DNA of 64,000 bases from Accumulibacter phosphatis. Lineage in GTDB: Bacteria > Pseudomonadota > Gammaproteobacteria > Burkholderiales > Rhodocyclaceae. The notes below the pieces were generated by a model. The model was not told the DNA's origin. It ran no database searches and was given only the letters and a program-made list of their open reading frames with translations. The position numbers were made by a program, and so were the translations under genes. The first letter of the stretch is position 1. The number at the start of each line of letters is the position of its first letter. This document shows positions 8,216 through 17,189 of the stretch, one piece after another. The stretch covers positions 2,232,001 to 2,296,000 of the forward strand of contig NC_013194.1 of the NCBI RefSeq assembly GCF_000024165.1, in the 5' to 3' direction.

Positions 8216-9655
8216 TTACCTGAGCAGATGCAGATTGAAGTGCCCCTTGATGAACTCCTGGAACTTCTCGACACCTTTCAGCGCGATCTGCAGCCTGCCC
8301 AGTTCCATCATGTTCAAGCGTTCGAGCGGGATGTAGTTGTCCGGCTTGCGCCCTTCGCACACGGCTTCCACCTGCCCGCGCAGGCGCATCAGCACCAGGA
8401 AGTCGAAGCTTTCGGCAATGTTCTCGGCGACCTTCCTGCTCAACACCTTGTCCTTGACCAGCGCTTCGAGTCGCTGGTGGGTGCTGCCCTTGAGCTTGCC
8501 GGCCTGAATGGCCAGCGCCTTGACCCCTTCGGAAATCGCGAAGATGCCGGCCTTCTTGATCTCGAGCATGCCGGAATGGTCACCGCCCTTTTCGCCCTTG
8601 ATCTTGCCGAACCAGCCGATCGGTGGGGCAAAGCGCAGCGTATTCTCGACCATGCGCATCAGGAACAGCTTGTCGCGTTGTACGTACTTGTAGACCTGCG
8701 TCTTGAGCTCGTGCTCGAAAGACGGGTCACCGAAGATCGTGCGAATGTCTACGAAGGTTCCACAACTGAGGACGTTGCTGGGCGTCGGTGCCTGCAGCCA
8801 GCGGTCGAGCTGCTCCTGCCACTTGCCGAGGCTACGCCGCCATTCCTTGTTGTTGGCCATGATCCCGCCGGGACAGGGGGGGATGCCGATGGCGACCAGC
8901 GAATCGATCAGGATCTGCGAGAATTCTTCAATCCGGGCGATTTCTTCGGCGGCGAGCTCGTCGCCATAGACGATGGCGTTGTCCTGATCGGTGAGCAGCG
9001 TCTGCTCGCCGCGCCCCTCGCTGCCGAGGACGACAACGGCGAAGCGCTGGGGCAGGTCGGCAAAACGGTCTTCGGTCAGCAGCGCGATCAGGCGCAACAG
9101 GATCTGATCATTCAGATGAGCAATCATGCGCACCATGTTGCGGGGGCTGGTGCCGCTGCCGCTCAGGTGCAGGACCAGACTTTGGATCCTCGAGAAGACA
9201 TCTTTCAGTTCGCCAAGGTCCCTGGCCCTCTCGATGTCGAGCACGAGTTGATGCGGCGAGTGCGACTGCAGGCGGATGATGTCGCTGTCGGTAATGATCC
9301 CCGAGAGCTTGCCCTTGCCGTCGACCACCGCCAGGCGATGGATCTTCTGCCGCGACATCTGGTAAAGCGCTTCGTAGAGGAGATCGTTCTCGCCAATCAC
9401 CGCCAGGGGGCTGTTCATGATGGCGCGCACGGCGATTGCCGACGGGTCGACACCGGAGGCCACCACCTTGTTGCGCAGGTCGCGATCGGTCATGATGCCG
9501 CTCGGCAGCTTGTTGTCGCAGACGACGACGCTGGAGATGTTCTTCTCGCGCATGATCCTGACGACGTCGACCAGCGCATCGTCGGGTCCGCAGGTCACCA
9601 CCGTGCGCTGGCAGAAATCCCTCACCGGGCGAAAAAACTGGCCTTCTTCAGCCAT
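8216..9655 (-). CDS. CBS-pair / DUF294 putative nucleotidyltransferase
   Basis: A 479-residue protein starting at ATG 9655, behind AAGGAG at a 9-base spacing; the frame continues to 9724 without support. Two CBS motifs come first (SSVVVCDNKLPSGIMTDRDLRN at about 35-60, HRLAVVDGKGKLSGIITDSDI at about 105-128). A DUF294 nucleotidyltransferase-like domain follows (VVLGSEGRGEQTLLTDQDNAIVYGD, GlnD-like G-S and DxD signature), then the DUF294 C-terminal helical domain. CBS pairs usually bind adenine nucleotides, so the protein may be an energy- or second-messenger-responsive protein modifier. No cyclic-nucleotide domain precedes the CBS pair. Target unknown. It stands alone, with an intergenic gap on both sides. 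Confidence 0.85.
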   Translation of the reverse strand: MAEEGQFFRPVRDFCQRTVVTCGPDDALVDVVRIMREKNISSVVVCDNKLPSGIMTDRDLRNKVVASGVDPSAIAVRAIMNSPLAVIGENDLLYEALYQMSRQKIHRLAVVDGKGKLSGIITDSDIIRLQSHSPHQLVLDIERARDLGELKDVFSRIQSLVLHLSGSGTSPRNMVRMIAHLNDQILLRLIALLTEDRFADLPQRFAVVVLGSEGRGEQTLLTDQDNAIVYGDELAAEEIARIEEFSQILIDSLVAIGIPPCPGGIMANNKEWRRSLGKWQEQLDRWLQAPTPSNVLSCGTFVDIRTIFGDPSFEHELKTQVYKYVQRDKLFLMRMVENTLRFAPPIGWFGKIKGEKGGDHSGMLEIKKAGIFAISEGVKALAIQAGKLKGSTHQRLEALVKDKVLSRKVAENIAESFDFLVLMRLRGQVEAVCEGRKPDNYIPLERLNMMELGRLQIALKGVEKFQEFIKGHFNLHLLR

Positions 9656-9828
9656 CGGTCGCTGCTCCTTGTTGTTCGATTGTTGTGTTGTTCCGCTGGC
9701 GCGCGCGGGCGGCGGCTGTGGCACTCGGCCAGCCGGCCGAAGGGCGCAATTCTAGCATTGGCGAGCATGGCGAGGCGCCGTGAGTGGCCAAGGCAGCCTT
9801 GGCTGGTGGCGCAGTTTCCGACAAGGGT

Positions 9829-10182
9829 TCAAGATCCGCTCTGACCTTCGGTGGTAGTCGTCGACCGTGGCGTGTCGTCCCGCCTCGTTACCTGCCGGTG
9901 CAATGCAGCCTTGGCGAGCAGATGCGCCGTCACCGGCGCGGTGATGAAGAGGAAGAACAGGATCGCCAACTCGTGCAGGCTGATGCCGGTATTGGCGCCA
10001 GTCGAGAAAAAGATTGCCGAAGCCAGCAGCAGCGCGCCGACGCCGAGCGTCGTCGCCTTGGTCGGACCGTGCAGCCGGGTGAGGAAATCCGGCAGCCGCG
10101 CCAGACCGATCGATCCGAGCAGGACGAACAGCGCTCCAAGGACGACCAGCGCGGCGACGGTGGATTCGGCCACCGTGCTCAT
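9829..10182 (-). CDS. mnhG: Mrp/Pha cation:proton antiporter subunit G
   Basis: A 117-residue membrane protein from ATG 10182. It has three hydrophobic segments and the MnhG core LFVLLGSIGLARLPDFLTRLHGPTKATTLGVG. Last gene of the antiporter operon; its ATG overlaps the mnhF stop (ATGA). MnhG is a small essential subunit of the hetero-oligomeric Mrp complex that exchanges Na+ or K+ for protons across the inner membrane. Confidence 0.93.
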   Translation of the reverse strand: MSTVAESTVAALVVLGALFVLLGSIGLARLPDFLTRLHGPTKATTLGVGALLLASAIFFSTGANTGISLHELAILFFLFITAPVTAHLLAKAALHRQVTRRDDTPRSTTTTEGQSGS

Positions 10183-10448
10183 TCGATGATGTCTCCGCGC
10201 AACAGGAACTTGCACAGCGCGACGGTGGCGACGAAGCCGAGCAGTGCCACGAGCAAGGCTATCTCGAAGTAGGCGGTGCTTGCCTGGTCGATGCCGAAGA
10301 GTACCAGCAAGGCGATGGCGTTGATGCCCAGTGTGTCGAGTGCGACGATGCGATCGGTGGTGTCCGGCCCGCGCAGCAGTCGATAGAGACTGAGCGCGAG
10401 CGCGGCGCCGATCAGGACGAAGGCGATCTCGACGGCGGTATTCAGCAT
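10179..10448 (-). CDS. mnhF: Mrp/Pha antiporter subunit F
   Basis: An 89-residue protein from ATG 10448 with three transmembrane helices and the MnhF signature LYRLLRGPDTTDRIVALDTLG. It overlaps mnhE by 7 bases upstream and mnhG by 4 downstream. The frame is open upstream of this ATG, but that part is mnhE read in another frame. Confidence 0.93.
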   Translation of the reverse strand: MLNTAVEIAFVLIGAALALSLYRLLRGPDTTDRIVALDTLGINAIALLVLFGIDQASTAYFEIALLVALLGFVATVALCKFLLRGDIIE

Positions 10449-10933
10449 GCAAACATCTCCTTGAGCGGCGTTTCGTAGCGATCCTTGATCTCGCGGACCA
10501 GAGCCGGCGGATCGGGGGCGTCGAGAGCGTGCACCAGCAGAATCCAGCGCCGCTGGTCGACGTCGATGGACACCGTGCCGGGGGTCAGCGAGACGACGCT
10601 GGCCAGCACGGTGCACACGAACGGGTCGCGCAGATCGAGGGGAACCTCGACGAAGGCCGGCGCCAGGCGGTGCAACGGGCCGATGACCTGGCGGGCGACG
10701 CGCCAGTTGGCGGTGACGATGTCAATCGCGACGATGCCCAGGAAGTGCAGCGCTCGCCAGGGCCGAACGAGACGCGGCGGCTCCGGCCAGAAGGGCCTGC
10801 TCAGCAGCGGTACGCCGACAGCCAGCAGGGCGCCGAGCAAGAGCATGGCGATCGATGCGGCATTGGTGATCGCCGCCCAGAGCAGGAAAACGGTAAGCGA
10901 CAGGAAGGGTCGCGGGAATACCTTGTGCCTCAT
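10442..10933 (-). CDS. mnhE: Mrp/Pha antiporter subunit E
   Basis: A 163-residue protein. Two or three N-terminal membrane helices (PFLSLTVFLLWAAITNAASIAMLLLGALLA) precede a cytoplasmic domain ending in VSIDVDQRRWILLVHALD, typical of MnhE. The conserved LTPGTVSIDVD segment is present. It starts within the stop of mnhD (overlap 4 bases). Confidence 0.93.
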   Translation of the reverse strand: MRHKVFPRPFLSLTVFLLWAAITNAASIAMLLLGALLAVGVPLLSRPFWPEPPRLVRPWRALHFLGIVAIDIVTANWRVARQVIGPLHRLAPAFVEVPLDLRDPFVCTVLASVVSLTPGTVSIDVDQRRWILLVHALDAPDPPALVREIKDRYETPLKEMFAC

Positions 10934-12450
10934 CGCGCCTCCGTGCGCCCGATCGCTGCCGGCGTCGGGCCGAGCACACCGGCGACATAAGCGCCGGGTG
11001 CATGCAGTTGGCTGGCCGCACGTGCAGCGTAGTCGGCAAGCGGACGCACGCCGATCGCCAGCAGCGGTCCCGCGGCGACCAGCAGTAGGGTCGCTGTCGC
11101 GCGCTGCCAGGCGATGGGCGTCGCGGCGGCCGCTCGCGGCTCGACCGGCGTTTCCTGCTTCCAGATCAGAAGGCAGCCGTTACGCGCCAAAGCGATCATG
11201 ACGATGAATCCCGACGTCAACAAGGCCAGCCAGATCGCGGGTCCGGCGGCGACCTCGCGCAGCCTGGTCAGGAGCATCAGCTTGCCGAGGAAGCCGGCGA
11301 AGGGCGGCAGTCCGGCAACGGTGGCCGCCAGGATCAGGAAGGCGACCTTCAGCCAGGTGGCCGGCAGCGGACCGGCCCGGAAGCGGTCGGCGGCGTCGCC
11401 GCGCCGTTCGGCGATGACGCCGGCGAGCAGGAAGCAGGCCGCTGCGGCGAGTGTCGACTGCACGAGGTAGAAGAGCGCGGCGGCGTCGACCTGGGCACTT
11501 GCCTGGGCCGGCGCCAGCAGCAGCGCGCCGGCCGACAGCAGTACCAGCCAGGCGGCGAGCGTGCGCAGGCGGTCGGCGGCGAGAACGCCGAGCGCGGCGA
11601 AGACGACGGTGGCGAGTGCCAGCGTCGTCAACCAGGTGTCGAGCAGATCGGGGATCGCCGGCGTCAGGGCGATGGCCTGCACGCGCAGGACGGCGACGAT
11701 GCCGACCTTGGTCATGATCGCAAACAGCGCGGCGACCGGCGCGCCGGCAGCGCTGTAGGTATGCGGCAGCCAGAACGACAGCGGCAACATTCCCGCCTTG
11801 AGGAGGAAGACGGCGATCAGCAGCGCAAACGCCAGTCTGGCCAGCGCCTGGTCGTGCCCGGGCAGCGTCAGGCGATGCGCGAGATCGGCCAGATTCAACG
11901 TTCCGAGCGTACCGTAGAGCAGCCCGAGTGCGATCAGGAAGAGCGCGGAACCGATGAGATTGAGCACCACGTAACTGATTCCGGCGCGGGTTCTGGCGAG
12001 CCCGCCGCCATGGGCCAGCAACGTGTAGGAAGCGAGCAGCATCACTTCGAAGAAGACGAACAGGTTGAACAGGTCGCCGGTCAGGAAGGCGCCGGTCAGG
12101 CCCACCAACTGCAACTGGAACAGCGGGTGGAAGTGCCGTCCGCGTGCGTCGAAACCGCTGCTGGCGTAGAGCAGTGCGGCGAAAGCGAGGACAGCGGTGA
12201 GGAGCGTCATTCCGGCCGCCAGCCGATCGACGACGAGGACGATGCCGAAAGGGGCCGGCCAGTCGCCGAGGGCGTAGACGCGCAACAGTCCGTCGTCGGC
12301 GAGCAGCGTCAACCATGCCGTGAGCACTACCAGCAGGCCGCTGGCCAATAGCCCGACGGCGCGCTGGAAGGCCAGGCGTTCGCTCGCCATCTGCAGCAGG
12401 GCGGCGGCAAAGGGGATCAGGATCGGCAGGATCGGCGCATGCGTGTTCAT
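10930..12450 (-). CDS. mnhD: Mrp/Pha antiporter subunit D
   Basis: A 506-residue, roughly 14-helix protein of the NuoN/M-like proton-pumping family, starting at ATG 12450. Seen motifs include the FFEVMLLASYTLLAHGG helix with its key membrane Glu and the FLLKAGMLPLSFWLPHTYSAAGAPVAAL segment with the functional Lys and the antiporter signature. MnhD and MnhA are the probable ion-translocating subunits. Its ATG shares one base with the mnhC TGA (TGATG), so coupling is tight. Confidence 0.95.
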   Translation of the reverse strand: MNTHAPILPILIPFAAALLQMASERLAFQRAVGLLASGLLVVLTAWLTLLADDGLLRVYALGDWPAPFGIVLVVDRLAAGMTLLTAVLAFAALLYASSGFDARGRHFHPLFQLQLVGLTGAFLTGDLFNLFVFFEVMLLASYTLLAHGGGLARTRAGISYVVLNLIGSALFLIALGLLYGTLGTLNLADLAHRLTLPGHDQALARLAFALLIAVFLLKAGMLPLSFWLPHTYSAAGAPVAALFAIMTKVGIVAVLRVQAIALTPAIPDLLDTWLTTLALATVVFAALGVLAADRLRTLAAWLVLLSAGALLLAPAQASAQVDAAALFYLVQSTLAAAACFLLAGVIAERRGDAADRFRAGPLPATWLKVAFLILAATVAGLPPFAGFLGKLMLLTRLREVAAGPAIWLALLTSGFIVMIALARNGCLLIWKQETPVEPRAAAATPIAWQRATATLLLVAAGPLLAIGVRPLADYAARAASQLHAPGAYVAGVLGPTPAAIGRTEAR

Positions 12451-12776
12451 CACGGTTCTTTCGCCACGTCCACGTGATCGCCGCCCGATTCCGACAGTGC
12501 GCGCAGGGCCAGCATCGCCAGATAGGCGGTCATGCCGAAGCCGATGACGATTGCCGTCAGCACCAGCGCCTGCGGCAAGGGGTCGGTGTAGCTGCCGCCG
12601 GCCCGAATCAGCGGTGGCGCGCCGAGCCGCAGGCGGCCGCTGGCGAACAGAAAAAGGTTGACGGCATACGAAAGGAGCGTCAGGCCGAGCAGGACCGGAA
12701 AGGTGCGTGCGCGCAGGATCAGGAATACGCCGCAGGCCGTCAGTACACCAACGGCAGTCGCCAGCAGAGCTTCCAT
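12450..12776 (-). CDS. mnhC: Mrp/Pha antiporter subunit C (NuoK-like)
   Basis: A 108-residue, three-helix protein homologous to NuoK, starting at ATG 12776. The helix LLGLTLLSYAVNLFLFASG and the segment DPLPQALVLTAIVIGFGMTA are characteristic of MnhC. It overlaps both neighbours by one base (TGATG on each side). Confidence 0.94.
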   Translation of the reverse strand: MEALLATAVGVLTACGVFLILRARTFPVLLGLTLLSYAVNLFLFASGRLRLGAPPLIRAGGSYTDPLPQALVLTAIVIGFGMTAYLAMLALRALSESGGDHVDVAKEP

Positions 12777-15592
12777 CAGGCTTCCTCCACAGGCTGGCGT
12801 GCGCGCAGCGACAACTGGCCAAGTCCGGACAGCACGCTGACGACGACCGTGACGACGACGATATAGACGCCGAGATCGAAGACCATTGCCGACGCTAGTT
12901 CGACATCGCCGAGGAGTGGCAGGCGAACGTGACCATGCGCACTGGTCAGGAACGGCCGGCCGAACGGCCAGCTGGCCACGCCGATGCCGGCGGCCAGCAG
13001 CAGGCCCAGCGCCAGCAGCCTGACCGGCTGCCGGGGCAGGCGCGGCTGCACCGCGCCGATGCCGTTGGCCAGATACTGGGTGACCAGCGCGACGCTGGTG
13101 ATCAGCCCGGCGACGAAACCGCCACCGGGGAGGTTGTGGCCGCGCAGCAAGACGTAGACCGACACGGTCAGGGCGAGCGGCAGCAGCAGGCGCGCGAGCA
13201 TCGACAGAAAGAGTGGATGGGCTTCGCTTGCCCACGCTCGGCCATCCGGATCCCGCCGCGGCGCGATCAGAGTCAGACGGTCGAGCAGGGCGTGCGAGGC
13301 GAGGGCGACCATCGCCAGCACGGTGATTTCTCCGAGGGTGTCGAAACCGCGAAAATCGACCAGGATCACATTGACGACGTTGGCGCCCCCGCCCCCGGGG
13401 ACCGCTTGCTGCAGGTAGAAGCCCGAGAGCGTGTCGACCGGTGCGGCCAGCATGCGCAGCGTTACCAGCGCCAGGCCGCCACCGCTGAGCAGCGCCAGCA
13501 GCAGGTCGCGGATCAGCCGGGGAGCGCTGCTCTTCGGCGCATTGCGCGCGGGCAGGTAGTAGAGGACGAGGAGCATCAGGACGATCGTCCCCGTTTCGAC
13601 GGCGAGTTGCGTCAGCGCCAGGTCGGGTGCGGAAAAGCGAATGAAGGTCAGCGTCACGCTCAGACCGACGATGCTCACCAGGATCACCGCCAGCAGGCGT
13701 TCACGGTACAGCGCGGTGGCGCCCAGCGCGCCGAGCAAGAGAACGAGCAGGGTGCCGACCGCCGCCTCGTCGGCCGCCTGACCGGCTGGTTGGCCGCCAG
13801 CGTCGTCGGCGCCCGAGAAGAAGGCCCAGCCGCCGAGCAGCACGACGAAGGCGATGAGCAGCGCGCAGTAGCGTTGCAGCGACCCATTGTCGAGCCGCGC
13901 CACGTTGCGGCGCGCGCCCGCGGCGAGCGCGCGGTAGAAGCGCTCGAAGGCGGTACGCGGGTGCATCGGCGGCAACTGGTCCTGCCAGGCGAACAAGGGG
14001 CGCCTGAAGGCATAGATCAGCACGCCGCCGGCAAGCGCCAGCACGCTCATCAGCAAAGGCTTGTTGAAGCCGTGCCAGAGCGCCAGATGGAAATCCGGCA
14101 GCGGTGCCTGCAGAGCGGCGCCGGCCGCGGCATCGAGCAGTGGGCCGACGGTCCAGCCCGGAGCGACGCCGACCAGCAGACAGAGCAGGACGAGGAGTTC
14201 GATCGGCGCGCGCATCCAGCGCGGTGGCTCATGCGGCTGGCGCGGCAGGTCGATCGGCTCGCCATTGAAGAAGACATCGTGAATGAAGCGCGACGAATAG
14301 GCGACGGCGAGCATGCCGGCGATCGTCGCAAACAGCGGCAGGGCCCAGCCGAGGGGTTCGAACTGCGGGTAGGTGACGGTTTCGGCGAAGAACATCTCCT
14401 TGCTCAGGAAGCCGTTGAGCAGCGGTACACCGGCCATCGAGCCGGCGGCGATGATCGCCAGCGTCGCGGTGATCGGCATCACCCGGAACATGCCATTGAC
14501 GCGCCGCATGTCGCGTGTGCCGCATTCGTGGTCGATGACGCCGGCGGCCATGAACAGCGAGGCCTTGAAGATCGCGTGGTTGATGATGTGAAAGACGCCG
14601 GCGACCACCGACAGCGGCGTGTCCAGCCCGAACAGCAAGGTGATCAGGCCCAGGTGACTGATCGTCGAGTAGGCCAGCAGCCCCTTGATGTCGTTGCGGA
14701 AGAGCGCCGTCGCGGCAGCGTAGACGAGCGTCACCGCGCCGGTGCCGCCGACCAGCCAGAACCACAGGTCGCTGCTGCCAAGCGCCGGGTAGAGGCGGGC
14801 GAGCAGGAAGACCCCGGCCTTGACCATCGTCGCCGAGTGCAGATAGGCGGAGACCGGCGTCGGCGCCGCCATCGCACTCGGCAGCCAGAAGTGGAAGGGA
14901 AACTGGGCCGACTTGGTGAAGGCGCCGAGCAGGATCAGGATCAGCGTCGGCGCGTAGAGTGCGTGCGCCCGGATGCGCTCACCGGCAGCCAGGATGACGC
15001 TCAGCTCGTAGCTGCCGGCGATGTGGCCGAGCAGCAGGATGCCAGCGAGCAGCGCCAGACCGCCGCCACCGGTGACCGCCAGAGCCAGACGAGCGCCGAT
15101 CCGCGACTCGTACTTCTCGCTCTGGTAGGCGACGAGCAGGAACGACGAAAGGCTGGTGAGTTCCCAGAAAACCAGCAGCAGGAGCAGGTTCTCCGACAAC
15201 ACCACGCCGAGCATGGCTGCCATGAACAGCAACAGGATCGAATAGAAGCGTCCGAGTCGATCGCTGGCCGGCAGGTACCAGGCGGCGTAGAGCACCACGA
15301 GCAGGCCGATGCCGAGAATCAGGAGGCAGAAGAGCAGGCCGAGGCCATCGAGGCGCAGGCTGAGGTCCAGTCCATAGGCGGGTAGCCAGGCCAGCCGGGC
15401 GATTTCGGTACCGCCCGCAAAGGCGGCCGGCGCCAGCGGCAGCAGCAGGGCGAGGCAGCTCGCCATCACCGCCGCCGTCGCCACTGCCGCGGTCACTCGC
15501 CCGTGCCGTTGCAGCAGCAGCGGCACGGGGAAGGCGGCAAAGGCGGTAGCAGGGATCGCCGCCAGCAGGACACTCGAGTTCAACCAGTTCAC
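12776..15592 (-). CDS. mnhA: Mrp/Pha antiporter fused subunit A-B
   Basis: A 938-residue, first gene of the operon. Residues about 1-770 are MnhA: NuoL-like helices with FWELTSLSSFLLVAYQS, the Lys-bearing KSAQFPFHFWLPSAMAAPTPVSAYLHSATMVKAG and the MnhA-specific C-terminal helices. Residues about 795-930 are MnhB-like (PLALTVSVYVLLRGHNLPGG, then GGFVAGLITSVALVTQYLANG). The A-B fusion makes this the six-gene 'group 2' (Pha-type) Mrp arrangement known from Sinorhizobium rather than the seven-gene form. The complex exports Na+ or K+ for protons and supports alkaline or salt tolerance. It is divergent from phoU, sharing a 176-base intergenic region. Confidence 0.94.
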   Translation of the reverse strand: MNWLNSSVLLAAIPATAFAAFPVPLLLQRHGRVTAAVATAAVMASCLALLLPLAPAAFAGGTEIARLAWLPAYGLDLSLRLDGLGLLFCLLILGIGLLVVLYAAWYLPASDRLGRFYSILLLFMAAMLGVVLSENLLLLLVFWELTSLSSFLLVAYQSEKYESRIGARLALAVTGGGGLALLAGILLLGHIAGSYELSVILAAGERIRAHALYAPTLILILLGAFTKSAQFPFHFWLPSAMAAPTPVSAYLHSATMVKAGVFLLARLYPALGSSDLWFWLVGGTGAVTLVYAAATALFRNDIKGLLAYSTISHLGLITLLFGLDTPLSVVAGVFHIINHAIFKASLFMAAGVIDHECGTRDMRRVNGMFRVMPITATLAIIAAGSMAGVPLLNGFLSKEMFFAETVTYPQFEPLGWALPLFATIAGMLAVAYSSRFIHDVFFNGEPIDLPRQPHEPPRWMRAPIELLVLLCLLVGVAPGWTVGPLLDAAAGAALQAPLPDFHLALWHGFNKPLLMSVLALAGGVLIYAFRRPLFAWQDQLPPMHPRTAFERFYRALAAGARRNVARLDNGSLQRYCALLIAFVVLLGGWAFFSGADDAGGQPAGQAADEAAVGTLLVLLLGALGATALYRERLLAVILVSIVGLSVTLTFIRFSAPDLALTQLAVETGTIVLMLLVLYYLPARNAPKSSAPRLIRDLLLALLSGGGLALVTLRMLAAPVDTLSGFYLQQAVPGGGGANVVNVILVDFRGFDTLGEITVLAMVALASHALLDRLTLIAPRRDPDGRAWASEAHPLFLSMLARLLLPLALTVSVYVLLRGHNLPGGGFVAGLITSVALVTQYLANGIGAVQPRLPRQPVRLLALGLLLAAGIGVASWPFGRPFLTSAHGHVRLPLLGDVELASAMVFDLGVYIVVVTVVVSVLSGLGQLSLRARQPVEEA

Positions 15593-15695
15593 AAAAGCTC
15601 CAGCGAGGAAGGAGTTGTCCCGGTCGTGACGCCGCGGGTGCCGGAGGGGCGATTATAGCTGTCCTGTGCCGCCGCCGCTGCCGGCCGTCGGCACT

Positions 15696-15713
15696 CCGTC
15701 ATCTTGCCGTAAC
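15696..15713 (+). promoter_or_regulatory. Candidate Pho box upstream of phoU
   Basis: CCGTCATCTTGCCGTAAC: two 7-base half-sites spaced 11 bases apart, as required for a PhoB dimer. The first half differs by one base from CTGTCAT; the second matches only 4 of 7. The first half is identical to one in the better box upstream of pstS2 (27378-27395). It lies about 55 bases before the phoU ATG. Moderate evidence that phoUBR is autoregulated. Confidence 0.45.
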
Positions 15714-15768
15714 ATAGCCACCTTAAGCTTCCTGCATCCCTCCTGTTTCCCGACGCGAGCCTTGCCCC

Positions 15769-16467
15769 ATGAGCGATCACCTGAGCAAACAGTTCGATCT
15801 CGAACTCGAAAACATCCGTACCCGCATCCTGCAGATGGGCGGCCTGGTCGAGCGACAGGTGCTGGCGGCGGTCGACGCGTTCAGTACCGGCAATCTCGAG
15901 GAAATGCAGCAGGTGATCGACACCGACAGCGAAGTCGATGCCTACGAGGTCGGGATCGACGAGGACTGCACGCTGCTGATCGCCCGCCGGCAACCGACCG
16001 CGCGTGACCTGCGTCTGATCATGGCGATCTCGCGCGTCGTCACCGACCTCGAGCGCATCGGCGACAAGGCCTCCAAGATCGCCAACATGTCGCGCAAGCT
16101 GCGTCTGGCCGGCAGTCAGCGCATACCGCGCCTGTCCGACGTCCACCATTCCGGCAGGCTCGCCACCGACATGTTGCAGGGCGCACTCGATTCGCTGGCG
16201 CGCATGGACGCCGAGACCGCCCGCCAGGTCATCGGCTCCGACAAGGCGATCGACGCCGCCTTCAACGCCATCCTGCGGCAACTGATCACCTACATGATGG
16301 AAGATCCGCGCACGATTACCGAAGCACTCGACATCATCTGGATCGCCAAGGCCATCGAACGGGTCGGCGATCACGCGGCCAACATCGCCGAGAACGTCAT
16401 CTACGTGGTCAGCGGCATCGATGTCCGGCATACCGCGGCGGTCAGGAAGAAAGCGGACGAGGCATGA
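15769..16467 (+). CDS. phoU: Phosphate signalling regulator PhoU
   Basis: A 232-residue all-helical protein with two PhoU repeats. The first has HLSKQFDLELENIRTRILQMGG and metal-site-like DEDCTLLIARRQPTARDLRLIM, the second has EDPRTITEALDIIWIAKAIERVGDHAANIAENVIY. PhoU links Pst transport state to PhoR kinase activity and restrains phosphate uptake. It heads phoU-phoB-phoR here rather than ending the pst operon as in E. coli; the pst genes lie about 3.4 kb away on the other strand. The stop overlaps phoB by 4 bases. Confidence 0.96.
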   Translation: MSDHLSKQFDLELENIRTRILQMGGLVERQVLAAVDAFSTGNLEEMQQVIDTDSEVDAYEVGIDEDCTLLIARRQPTARDLRLIMAISRVVTDLERIGDKASKIANMSRKLRLAGSQRIPRLSDVHHSGRLATDMLQGALDSLARMDAETARQVIGSDKAIDAAFNAILRQLITYMMEDPRTITEALDIIWIAKAIERVGDHAANIAENVIYVVSGIDVRHTAAVRKKADEA

Positions 16468-17189
16468 CCCGACCGGCTTCCAGTCTGCCGCAGGTCCTCG
16501 TCGTCGAGGACGACAAGGGCATTCAGGAACTGCTGCGCTTCACGCTCGTCTGCGGCGGCTATCAGCCGCTCTGCGTCGACACCGCCGAAGCGGCCGAGGC
16601 ACTATTGCGCGAGACGCTGCCGGACCTGGCGCTGATCGACTGGATGCTTCCCGGCAAGTCCGGTCTGGCGCTCACCGGGCGCTTGCGCAGCGATGCGCGG
16701 ACGCGCCACCTGCCGATCATCCTGTTGACGGCGCGTGGCGAGGAGACTGATCGTGTCGCCGGCCTCGAAGGTGGCGCTGACGACTACATCGTCAAACCAT
16801 TCAGCCCAAAGGAACTCGTCGCCCGCGTACACGCGGTGCTGCGCCGTTGTGCGCCCGAATTCGTCAAGGGCACGCTGTGCGCCGGCCCGATCGAACTCGA
16901 CACGGTCAGCCACGAAGCGCGCGTCGATGGTCAGCGAATCACTCTGACGCCAACCGAGTTCCGCTTGCTGCGCTTCCTGATCGCCAACCCCGGGCGGGTC
17001 TACTCGCGCCAGCAGCTGCTCGACAACGTCTGGGGCGATCACGTCTATATCGAAGACCGTACGGTCGATATCCACATCCGGCGCCTGCGCGTCGCTCTCG
17101 GCCCGGCAGCCGAGCAGATGGTCGAAACGGTGCGCGGGGTAGGCTACAAACTGATCGGGCGAGCCGAGTCGACGCAGAACGCCCCATGA
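16464..17189 (+). CDS. phoB: Phosphate regulon response regulator PhoB
   Basis: A 241-residue OmpR-family regulator. The receiver domain (residues about 10-128) shows the acidic pair VVEDD, the phospho-acceptor Asp59 in LALIDWMLPGKSG and the conserved Lys in VKPFSPKEL. The winged-helix output domain (about 140-235) has TPTEFRLLRFLIANPGRVYSR and DRTVDIHIRRLRVALG. It binds Pho boxes as a dimer and is expected to act at the sites at 25797 and 27378. Overlaps phoU and phoR by 4 bases each. Confidence 0.96.
   Translation: MTRPASSLPQVLVVEDDKGIQELLRFTLVCGGYQPLCVDTAEAAEALLRETLPDLALIDWMLPGKSGLALTGRLRSDARTRHLPIILLTARGEETDRVAGLEGGADDYIVKPFSPKELVARVHAVLRRCAPEFVKGTLCAGPIELDTVSHEARVDGQRITLTPTEFRLLRFLIANPGRVYSRQQLLDNVWGDHVYIEDRTVDIHIRRLRVALGPAAEQMVETVRGVGYKLIGRAESTQNAP

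Noticed and set aside
9749..9754. TAGAAT as -10 for the CBS/DUF294 gene
   Set aside because: No -35 at a proper distance and nearly 100 bases from the start codon; too weak to list.
12929..15385. An 818-codon plus-strand open frame opposite mnhA
   Set aside because: Gln/Arg/Asp-rich composition is typical of an antisense shadow; mnhA on the minus strand is a clear Mrp subunit.
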